Assembly: GCA_035571875.1 (NCBI GenBank)
Contig: DATNBR010000068.1
Location: forward strand, 1-16,862
Direction of reading: 5' to 3'
Length of the DNA: 16,862 bases
Source: Parafrigoribacterium_A sp035571875
GTDB lineage: Bacteria > Actinomycetota > Actinomycetes > Actinomycetales > Microbacteriaceae
Both the position numbers and the translations under genes were made by a program. Positions 7,602-13,452 of this stretch are shown here, piece by piece. The notes under the pieces were generated by a model, which was given only the letters and a program-made list of their open reading frames with translations, did no database searches and was not told where the DNA came from. Position 1 is the stretch's first letter. Each line of letters begins with the position of its first letter.

Positions 7602-7634
7602 GTCGCTCCTCGGAGTAGTGCTTGCTGGAGTACT
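7594..7634. promoter_or_regulatory. Cluster of three GGAGTA half-sites before the SHOCT gene
   Basis: GGAGTA occurs at 7595-7600, 7612-7617 and 7627-7632, all in one orientation and 17 and 15 bp apart. The first, AGGAGTA, is identical to the right heptamer of the palindrome at 5563-5582. The second is part of CTCC-TC-GGAG. They probably bind the response regulator and control the SHOCT gene 125 bp downstream. Isolated GGAGTA/TACTCC copies occur elsewhere in the window, so only the clustering is informative. Confidence 0.45.
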
Positions 7635-7757
7635 TCTCGCCCCGCGGATGCTCCTCCCGCAGTACACAGATCGCTCCCGTCGGCAGATTCCCCGCTTCGG
7701 CATCCCGAGGAGGCTGTGTTTGCAGGTTCCGCCGGAACCGCGAAGAAAGGATTCATC

Positions 7758-8081
7758 GTGCTCTCGACACTTGCTCTCCCCGCCCTTGCAGCCCACTGGG
7801 GTGGCCCGATGGGCGGCGGCTTCGGCTTCCTCTGGCTGCTCGTGCCGCTGTTCTGGCTGGTCGTGCTCGTCCTGATTTTCGCCGTGTTCGGTCGCCGCTG
7901 GCGTCACGCCAGGTGGAACGGGATGGGCGCCTACGGTCACGGGGCCTGGGCCGCGCCATCCCGCGCCGCCGAGACCACCCTGGCGGAACGTTTCGCCCAG
8001 GGCGACATCGACGAGAAGGAATACCGCGCTCGGCTCGAGGTGCTGAGGGCCAACAACCCACAGCATCCTGCGGCGAGCTGA
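7758..8081 (+). CDS. Small membrane protein with C-terminal SHOCT domain
   Basis: This is a 107-residue protein. A short N-terminal stretch and a long hydrophobic segment (FLWLLVPLFWLVVLVLIFAVF) form one membrane span. It is followed by a basic RRWRHARW stretch and, at the C-terminus, AERFAQGDIDEKEYRARLEVL, a textbook SHOCT motif (a short domain often at the end of membrane or oligomerising proteins; function poorly defined). The GTG at 7758 is chosen because AGAAAGGA (7743-7750) sits 7 nt before it. An in-frame GTG at 7716 would add 14 residues, but its purine-rich site is only 2 nt away. The gene lies between the GGAGTA cluster and a strong terminator, so it is the likely output of the two-component system. 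Confidence 0.82.
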   Translation: MLSTLALPALAAHWGGPMGGGFGFLWLLVPLFWLVVLVLIFAVFGRRWRHARWNGMGAYGHGAWAAPSRAAETTLAERFAQGDIDEKEYRARLEVLRANNPQHPAAS

Positions 8082-8104
8082 ACCGCGGTTTCACCGCTCG
8101 AACG

Positions 8105-8137
8105 ACGGTGGCGCTGGATCGTCCAGCGCCACCGTTT
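8105..8137 (+). terminator. Strong Rho-independent terminator
   Basis: A perfect 14-bp G+C-rich stem (8105-8118 with 8122-8135) closes a 3-nt TCG loop. The last arm runs into TTT (8135-8137). It lies 23 bp after the SHOCT stop and separates the two-component cluster from the second kinase. Confidence 0.85.
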
Positions 8138-8193
8138 CGCGATACCCTCGAACCTGCGTCGCACCTCGCCGGCGCCGGGGAGAGGGATCGAGC

Positions 8194-9105
8194 ATGGACA
8201 CCTGGCTGCGCGACAACTCGCTGTTTCTCGCCGTGGCCCTCGCGGTCGCCGCCGGTGTGCTCCTCGTATTGACCCTGCTGTTCCTCGTCCTGTGGCTGCG
8301 CTCAAGCAGGCGACGCAGGCACATCAACTTCGATCGCGTCGACGCCGAAGAGCAACGGGAAGACCTCGAAATCGCGCTGCAGGAGCAACTCAGCCGCCTG
8401 CGCATCATCCGCGAGCTGCACGAGGTCGCCGTGCACTCCGTCTCCGTGATCATCAGCCAGGCGGATGGCGCCCGCTACGCGGCCGCGGGTGACCCCAGTG
8501 CCGCCGCCCGGGCCGCCGCGACGATCGCCGAGACGGCCCGCGCCACCCTCGCCGATCTTCGCAGGGTGATGACCGTGGTGCGCGAGGGTGAGGCCGATGC
8601 CTCGCCGCAGCCGCGCCTCAAGTCCGCGCGCGAACTGTTCAAGACCATGCGCGATGCCGGCCTCGTGCTCACTTTCGTGGAGAGCGGCGATCGCTTCGAG
8701 CTGCAGCGGGGCGCGGAACTGGCCGTGTACCGCATCCTTCAGGAGGCGCTCTCGAACGCGCTCAAGTATGGGGGAGAGGGCACCGAGGTCAAGGTCTCGT
8801 TCACCTGGACCGAGGAGGGCCTGCAGCTTCTCGTCGATGACGACGGCGTTCGTGCCGAGGCGAGACGCCAGGGGCTCGACCCGAATGCGGTCGCCCAACA
8901 GCGCAGCTACACCTTCGAAGAAGACCTGAACGCCCTCACGGACGTCATCACTGGGCCGGGTATGACCGAGATGCGCGAACGCGCGGAACTCTTCGGTGGC
9001 ATCTTCAACGCCTACGCGGTTCCCGGTGTCGGGTTCTCCGTATCCGCGATCTTCCCCGCGCTTCGATACGACAACGGCGTTCACGGCGTCAAGCTGGAGC
9101 GCTGA
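8194..9105 (+). CDS. Orphan sensor histidine kinase (HisKA_3-like), one membrane span
   Basis: This 303-residue protein has one N-terminal hydrophobic segment (about 10-35) and a basic RSSRRRRH stop-transfer. A dimerisation helix carries the putative phospho-acceptor His76 in RIIRELHEVAVHSVS; the usual ELHD is ELHE here. The ATPase domain has QEALSNALKYGG (183-194), G1 region VDDDG (214-218) and a G2-like GPGMTEMRERAELFGG (254-269). About 35 residues, including an acidic YTFEEDLN stretch, separate the two. No extracellular sensor domain and no adjacent response regulator exist. A ribosome site GGAGAGGG (8179-8186) precedes the ATG. It may signal to a regulator encoded elsewhere. azlC starts 45 bp downstream. 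Confidence 0.88.
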   Translation: MDTWLRDNSLFLAVALAVAAGVLLVLTLLFLVLWLRSSRRRRHINFDRVDAEEQREDLEIALQEQLSRLRIIRELHEVAVHSVSVIISQADGARYAAAGDPSAAARAAATIAETARATLADLRRVMTVVREGEADASPQPRLKSARELFKTMRDAGLVLTFVESGDRFELQRGAELAVYRILQEALSNALKYGGEGTEVKVSFTWTEEGLQLLVDDDGVRAEARRQGLDPNAVAQQRSYTFEEDLNALTDVITGPGMTEMRERAELFGGIFNAYAVPGVGFSVSAIFPALRYDNGVHGVKLER

Positions 9106-9150
9106 GTGCCACGCAGTGCCCCATGCCTCCCGTGGCGAAGGTCATGACGC

Positions 9151-9903
9151 ATGGCTCGAAGTAGAGAAGACTCCGCCGCGATTCGCGCCGGTTTGGCGGT
9201 CGGGCTGGCCGCGGCGGCCTACGGCGTCTCCTACGGTGCACTCGCTGTCGCTGCCGGCCTCGACATCTGGCAGACCTGCGTCATGAGCCTGCTGATGTTC
9301 ACCGGCGGCTCGCAGTTCGCGCTCGTCGGCGTGATCGCGACGGGAGGTGTCGCGGCGGGGCCCGCGGCGATCGCGAGTGCGGCGATCCTCGGCATCCGCA
9401 ACGGTATCTACGGCATCCGGATGGCGCCGATCATCGGCGGTCGCTGGTGGCGCCGGCTCGCGGCGGCGTGGGTCACGATCGACGAGTCGACGGCGGTCGC
9501 GAGTACGCAGTCCACCCTGCGTGCGCAGCGCATCGGCTTCTGGGTCACCGCCGCGGCGACTTTCATCGGCTGGAACATCACCTCGCTCATCGGCGGCCTG
9601 ATCGGCGACGCCCTCGGCGATCCGCGTCAATACGGGCTGGATGCTGCTGCCGCAGCCGCCTTCCTCGGCCTGCTCTGGCCGAGACTCAGACAGCTCCAGC
9701 CGGTGGCCGTCGCCGCGGCCGCAGCGGTGGTGGCCGTCGTGCTGACGCCCGTCCTGATCCCGGGGCTGCCGGTGCTTGTCGCCGGTGTCGTGGCGATCCT
9801 GGTCGGTGTCTTCAACTGGTTCGGCAGACCGGGTGCGATTGTCGAGGGACCACCGCAGCTCGCCCCGGCGCCCGCGAGCCACGCGGGAGGCGACACCGCA
9901 TGA
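9151..9903 (+). CDS. azlC: AzlC family branched-chain amino acid exporter, large subunit
   Basis: This 250-residue multi-spanning membrane protein matches AzlC. It has an N-terminal AIRAGLAVGLAAAAYGVSYG, the conserved MFTGGSQFALVG (49-60) and GIRNGIYGIRMAPI (81-94), then several further hydrophobic segments. AzlC with AzlD exports branched-chain amino acids or analogues in Bacillus and relatives. The stop TGA overlaps the azlD start (ATGA). The C-terminal 25 residues are Pro/Ala/Gly-rich and probably cytoplasmic. A purine-rich GCGAAGG (9135-9141) precedes the start. The upstream kinase gene is co-directional, so the three may be one transcript. The exact substrate is not readable. Confidence 0.92.
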   Translation: MARSREDSAAIRAGLAVGLAAAAYGVSYGALAVAAGLDIWQTCVMSLLMFTGGSQFALVGVIATGGVAAGPAAIASAAILGIRNGIYGIRMAPIIGGRWWRRLAAAWVTIDESTAVASTQSTLRAQRIGFWVTAAATFIGWNITSLIGGLIGDALGDPRQYGLDAAAAAAFLGLLWPRLRQLQPVAVAAAAAVVAVVLTPVLIPGLPVLVAGVVAILVGVFNWFGRPGAIVEGPPQLAPAPASHAGGDTA

Positions 9904-10205
9904 CGCTGTGGCAGATCGTCATCATCGCATCGCTCGCCTGTCTCGCCCTGAAGGTGAGCGGCCACCTGGTGCCGAAGACCGTGCTGGAGAAGCCGGTGAC
10001 CGCGAGGATCGCGAATCTCCTCACGGTGGCCCTGCTGGCGGCGCTCATCGGCGTGCAGAGCTTCGGTCAGGGGCAGGGCCTCGCCGTCGACGCGCGGGTG
10101 CCGGCGCTGCTCGTGGCCGCCGGCCTGTTCGCGCTGCGGGTGCCGTTCATCGTGGTGGTGATCGCGGCGGCGGCGACGGCGGCGCTCATCCGGGCGCTCT
10201 TCTGA
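9900..10205 (+). CDS. azlD: AzlD family small exporter subunit
   Basis: This 101-residue membrane protein has about four hydrophobic segments (roughly 4-20, 38-55, 66-80, 82-100). Size, hydrophobicity and its position translationally coupled to azlC (4-bp overlap) identify it as the AzlD partner. VTARIANLLTVALLAALIGVQ resembles the conserved core of the family. Its stop lies 1 bp from the end of def on the opposite strand, leaving no separate terminator space. Confidence 0.9.
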   Translation: MTLWQIVIIASLACLALKVSGHLVPKTVLEKPVTARIANLLTVALLAALIGVQSFGQGQGLAVDARVPALLVAAGLFALRVPFIVVVIAAAATAALIRALF

Positions 10206-10206
10206 A

Positions 10207-10773
10207 CTAACCCTCGGGGTGATCGACGCCGGGCATCCAGTTGAGCCCCGGTGTTCCCCAGCCGTTCTTGCGAATTGCCTTCGCCGCAGCCTTGGCGTGC
10301 GGCGGTGCCAGCCGGTCGGAGTACAGCAGGCCATCGAGATGGTCGAATTCGTGCTGGAAGATGCGGGCGAGCCAGCCGCTCGCTTCGATCTCGAAGGGGT
10401 TCTGGTCGAGGTCGACCGCGCGCAGGATCGCCAGGTCGGATCGACGCAACGGAAAGCGCTCACCGGGAATCGAGAGGCAGCCCTCGGACTCTGTCTCTTC
10501 GTCCAATTCGTCGATCGTGGGTTGATTCACCCAGAGCTCGGGGTTGATCGCGGCGCCTCGCCAGCGCACGTCGTTGTCGTCGGTCCAGTCGTAGACGAAG
10601 GCGCGCAGCGGCACTCCGACCTGAGGCGCCGCCACGCCCACTCCGGGAGCGGCGGCCATGGTCTGGTACATGTCGGAAATCAGTGTGACGAGACTCTTGC
10701 CGAAGTCGGTGACCTTCGCGGCGGGGGAGTGGAGGACCGGATCACCGGTGATAACGATGGGAAGCACGGCCAT
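10207..10773 (-). CDS. def: Peptide deformylase
   Basis: This 188-residue cytoplasmic metalloenzyme removes the formyl group from N-terminal formyl-methionine of new proteins. All three family motifs are present: GVGVAAPQ (44-51, with Gln51), EGCLS (97-101, metal ligand Cys99) and QHEFDH (140-145, metal ligands His141 and His145, catalytic Glu142). The length is typical. The ATG at 10771-10773 has no ribosome site; TAATCT ends 6 nt before it on the minus strand, suggesting a leaderless transcript. It is convergent with azlD and divergent from the DMT-like gene. Nothing indicates loss of activity. The downstream AzlD end leaves the 3' region of both transcripts overlapping. Confidence 0.97.
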   Translation of the reverse strand: MAVLPIVITGDPVLHSPAAKVTDFGKSLVTLISDMYQTMAAAPGVGVAAPQVGVPLRAFVYDWTDDNDVRWRGAAINPELWVNQPTIDELDEETESEGCLSIPGERFPLRRSDLAILRAVDLDQNPFEIEASGWLARIFQHEFDHLDGLLYSDRLAPPHAKAAAKAIRKNGWGTPGLNWMPGVDHPEG

Positions 10774-10785
10774 TCGTCAAGATTA
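10774..10785 (-). promoter_or_regulatory. Predicted leaderless -10 of def
   Basis: On the minus strand TAATCT (10785-10780) is followed by 6 nt and then the def ATG. GATAAT, one step upstream, is an overlapping alternative. No Shine-Dalgarno site is present. Confidence 0.45.
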
Positions 10786-10801
10786 TCGTGGCCGTAGCGG
10801 G

Positions 10802-10813
10802 TAGGGTCGTGGC
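10802..10813 (+). promoter_or_regulatory. Predicted leaderless -10 of the DMT-like gene
   Basis: TAGGGT (10802-10807) ends exactly 6 nt before the GTG start at 10814. The same hexamer and spacing precede the NACHT gene. No ribosome site is seen. Confidence 0.5.
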
Positions 10814-11755
10814 GTGCCACCCGACCTCATCGAGCTGACCCAGTCGGTCTCGCTCACCCCGAACCAGGCGCTCGGTATCCCGATCGCCCTGGTAGGTGCC
10901 GTCTTTCTCTCGCTCGGCGCGCAGTTTCAGCACCGTGGCGTCGGCAAGGTGGGTGCGTCGAGTCAGGCGAAGGACTCGACCGCTCTCAGCATGGGCCAGC
11001 TCCTGCTCCTCCTGAGGCGGCCGTCGTGGGTGATCGGAACCCTGCTCCTCGGGCTCGCTATCGTGTTCCAGCTCAGCAGCCTCATCCTCGCGCCGCTCAT
11101 CGTCGTGCAGCCGCTCGGAGCTGTCGCGCTCGTGATCACCGCCGTGGTCAACTCTCGCGTCTCCAAGATGCCGCTGACCGGCCCCGCCATCCGCGCGATC
11201 GCCTTCTGCGTGCTCGGCGTCGCGCTGTTCGTGACGATCGCGGCGTTCACGGCGACGTCGAGTCCGATCAGCGAGAAGCAGCTCGTCATCATCCTCGTGA
11301 TTCTCGGCGTCGTCACCGTCGCGTTCGCCCTCTTCTTCGGCTTCCTGCGCAAGCGATTCAAGGCGATCATCTACATCGTCGGCGCGGGCGTGCTCTACGG
11401 TTTCGTGGCGACACTGGCCAAGGTGGTCATCGACCGCATCAAGACGCTGATTCTCTACGGCTCAGACACCGGCGGCTTCGAGTGGCTCACGACGTTCTGC
11501 ATCGTCGCCCTTCTCGCGGCGACGGCCCTCGGCGGCTACTTCGTGCAGAGTGCGTATTCGTCGGGACCGCCCGATCTGGTCATCGCTGGGCTCACGGTGA
11601 TCGACCCCATCGTGGCCGTGTGCATCGGCGTTGTCGTGCTGCAGGAGGCTGCGGACGCGCCGCTCTGGGCGATCCTCGCCTTCCTCGTCTCCGGAGTGCT
11701 CGCGGTTTATGGAGTATTCCAGTTGGCGAAGCACCATCCGCAGTCCCGCGGCTAA
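10814..11755 (+). CDS. DMT-superfamily/NIPA-like multi-spanning membrane protein
   Basis: This 313-residue integral membrane protein has roughly nine hydrophobic segments (about 19-38, 71-92, 93-113, 126-146, 157-177, 185-203, 224-246, 255-276, 284-304). The layout, with LGAQFQHRGVGK after the first span, ILAPLIVVQPLGAVALVITAV, and GPPDLVIAGLTVIDPIVAVCIGVVVLQE near the end, resembles the drug/metabolite transporter superfamily and its NIPA-like magnesium-transporter branch. The function is otherwise unknown. The GTG start is supported by the leaderless -10. Loops are short and the C-terminus (KHHPQSRG) is basic. The following glycosyltransferase starts 76 bp downstream and may be co-transcribed. 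Confidence 0.82.
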   Translation: MPPDLIELTQSVSLTPNQALGIPIALVGAVFLSLGAQFQHRGVGKVGASSQAKDSTALSMGQLLLLLRRPSWVIGTLLLGLAIVFQLSSLILAPLIVVQPLGAVALVITAVVNSRVSKMPLTGPAIRAIAFCVLGVALFVTIAAFTATSSPISEKQLVIILVILGVVTVAFALFFGFLRKRFKAIIYIVGAGVLYGFVATLAKVVIDRIKTLILYGSDTGGFEWLTTFCIVALLAATALGGYFVQSAYSSGPPDLVIAGLTVIDPIVAVCIGVVVLQEAADAPLWAILAFLVSGVLAVYGVFQLAKHHPQSRG

Positions 11756-11830
11756 GCTGGCAGGGCCGGATGCATCAACGCACGTCATCTCCATCGCACA
11801 GACTCAACACTGCAAGGGAACTTCGAGATT

Positions 11831-13069
11831 TTGCCTGACGCCCCGCTTGACGCAGCTTCGCCTACGTCGAATCCCCTGCGCGTATTGATCGGTGCCGACA
11901 CCTTCCCGCCCGACGTCAACGGGGCGGCGAACTTCGCGTCCCGCCTCGCGGCCGGGCTCGTCGAGCGCGGCCATGAGGTGCACGTCGAGGCGCCCGCCTT
12001 CAATCGCAAGCACGGCGACTTTCAGGAGGAGCACGACGGCGCCACCTTCGCGGTGCACCGCATCTACTCCTGGCGCTGGTACCCGCACGACTGGCTGAGG
12101 TTCGTGCTGCCGTGGCGCAGCCAGGCCCACGCAGCCAGGCTGCTGGATGCGATCAAGCCGGATGTCGTGCACATTCAGTCGCACATCGTCGTCGGTCGCG
12201 GCCTCGCCCGACAGGCGGCCAAGCGCGGCATCCGCATTATTGCGACGAATCACTTCATGCCCGAGAACATGATCGAGCACACCCTGCTGCCCAAGTTTCT
12301 GCGGCGCAAGGCGATCCAGATCGCATGGAACGACGCATCCAAAACCTTCGCCTTCTGTGAGGCGGTCACCTCGCCGAGCCGCAAGGCGGCCGACTTCCTC
12401 GAGGAGGAGACCGGGCTGCGTGGCGTGCACGCGATCTCTTGCGGAGTGGATGCAAGCCTCTACACGCCGAGTCTCGCCAAGCGCACGGAGAATCGCGTGG
12501 TCTTCGTCGGTCGGGTCACCGGCGAGAAACACCTCGATGTGCTGTTGAAGGCGATCGCAGCGCTGGATCCGGCGCTCGACACGAAGCTCGATATCGTCGG
12601 CGGCGGCGACCTGATGAACCAGCTCAAGCAGCTGGCGAAGGATCTCGGCATCGCCGACCGGGTCAATTTCCTCGGCTATGTGACGGATGAGGAACTGCGC
12701 GCGACGCTCACCCGCGCGAGCGTGTTCGCCATGCCGTCGATCGCGGAACTGCAGTCGATCGCGACGATGGAGGCCATGGCATCCGCCCTGCCCGTGGTCG
12801 CCGCAAACGCGATGGCGCTGCCTCACCTCGTGCACGACGGCGAGAACGGCTACCTGTTCGAACCGGGCAGCGTGAGTGACTTGGCGGCCAAGCTGACGGA
12901 TGTGCTGCGCGCCCCCGATGACGAGTTCAAGCGGATGCAGAAATCGAGTCTGAAATACATCGAGGCGCACGACATCCAGCGCACCGTCAGCATCTTCGAG
13001 AGCCTGTATCGTGGTGAACCGGTGACGGACCCCGTCACCGACGTGTCGCTCGACGAGCAGGCCTCCTGA
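11831..13069 (+). CDS. Glycosyltransferase family 4
   Basis: This 412-residue GT-B retaining glycosyltransferase transfers a sugar from an NDP-sugar to a lipid or glycan acceptor, probably at the inner membrane face. The N-terminal Rossmann half starts LRVLIGADTFPPDVNGAANF (16-35), with the glycine-rich acceptor loop. The C-terminal half has VVFVGRVTGEKHLDVLLKA (223-241) and the E-x7-E donor motif, Glu306 and Glu314 in PSIAELQSIATMEAMA; LQSIATM replaces the more usual GFGLVLL. The start is TTG, preceded 11 nt away by AAGGGA (11814-11819). The protein resembles diacylglycerol-glucosyl and phosphatidylinositol-mannosyl transferases, but the acceptor cannot be decided. Two hairpins lie at its 3' end, 13020-13040 and 13068-13083. 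Confidence 0.9.
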   Translation: MPDAPLDAASPTSNPLRVLIGADTFPPDVNGAANFASRLAAGLVERGHEVHVEAPAFNRKHGDFQEEHDGATFAVHRIYSWRWYPHDWLRFVLPWRSQAHAARLLDAIKPDVVHIQSHIVVGRGLARQAAKRGIRIIATNHFMPENMIEHTLLPKFLRRKAIQIAWNDASKTFAFCEAVTSPSRKAADFLEEETGLRGVHAISCGVDASLYTPSLAKRTENRVVFVGRVTGEKHLDVLLKAIAALDPALDTKLDIVGGGDLMNQLKQLAKDLGIADRVNFLGYVTDEELRATLTRASVFAMPSIAELQSIATMEAMASALPVVAANAMALPHLVHDGENGYLFEPGSVSDLAAKLTDVLRAPDDEFKRMQKSSLKYIEAHDIQRTVSIFESLYRGEPVTDPVTDVSLDEQAS

Positions 13070-13083
13070 CCGGGTTTCCGGTC
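13020..13083 (+). repeat. Two consecutive hairpins at the glycosyltransferase 3' end
   Basis: A perfect 9-bp stem, CGGTGACGG/CCGTCACCG with a 3-nt loop (13020-13040), lies inside the coding sequence and encodes PVTDPVTD. A second stem, GACCGG/CCGGTC with loop GTTT (13068-13083), spans the stop. Neither has a T-tract, so a terminator role is only possible. Confidence 0.5.
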
Positions 13084-13111
13084 GGGCTCGCTGCCTCTGG
13101 CCTGGCGACGC

Positions 13112-13185
13112 GGGGCGGTAGCTCAGCTGGTTAGAGCAGCGGACTCATAATCCGTCGGTCACGGGTTCAAGTCCCGTCCGCCCTA
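13112..13185 (+). tRNA. tRNA-Met (CAT), elongator type
   Basis: The acceptor is GGGGCGG/CCGCCCT (13112-13118 with 13178-13184) with a G1-T72 wobble. The D stem is GCTC/GAGC. The anticodon stem GCGGA/TCCGT surrounds loop CTCATAA, with anticodon CAT at 13146-13148. The T stem is ACGGG/CCCGT around TTCAAGT, and the discriminator is A13185. It lacks the three G-C anticodon-stem pairs of initiator tRNA. A lysidine-modified tRNA-Ile2 (CAT) cannot be excluded by eye. CC follows but a full CCA is not encoded. Base composition changes downstream of it. Confidence 0.92.
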
Positions 13186-13440
13186 CCGCGTTCGCTGTGT
13201 TCATGTCTCGGCTTGTAGCCCCACGATGCACCCGCGCCATCCTTTTGGTCGTGAATACACTTGCACTCCAACGTCTTCCGGACGTCCGGAAGATGCTTGT
13301 CAATCGCGTCCGACCGATCACCTGCATTTGTCTCTGCGCCGTCGGCCAGAGCCTCCGTTCGCGTCTTCGTGGCGACCCACTGGCGTGTCGGCAGACAACC
13401 TGATTCGCAGATGCCGAGGCATCAACGCGCTGCGCCTTGC
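13186..13440. other. Gene-free stretch between tRNA-Met and the NACHT gene
   Basis: No convincing coding sequence is present; short open frames here have no recognisable content. It marks the change from G+C-rich host DNA to the less G+C-rich NACHT segment. It contains a 20-bp perfect palindrome (13274-13293) and a -10-like TACACT (13256-13261). Confidence 0.6.
13274..13293. repeat. 20-bp perfect palindrome TCTTCCGGAC/GTCCGGAAGA
   Basis: All ten base pairs are symmetrical around 13283/13284, with no loop. The lack of a loop and of a T-tract favours a protein-binding site over a terminator. It lies 160 bp upstream of the NACHT start and 81 bp after the tRNA. Confidence 0.85.
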
Positions 13441-13452
13441 TAGGGTTTCGTC
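13441..13452 (+). promoter_or_regulatory. Predicted leaderless -10 of the NACHT gene
   Basis: TAGGGT (13441-13446) is followed by exactly 6 nt and then ATG at 13453, with no ribosome site. This is the same hexamer and spacing as at the DMT-like gene. Confidence 0.5.

Noticed and set aside
7716..7757. GTG start at 7716 for the SHOCT protein
   Set aside because: Its purine-rich site is only 2 nt from the codon; the GTG at 7758 has AGAAAGGA at a proper 7-nt spacing.
9108..9136. GCCACG/CGTGGC hairpin between the orphan kinase and azlC as a terminator
   Set aside because: The stem is only 6 bp with a 17-nt loop and no T-tract.
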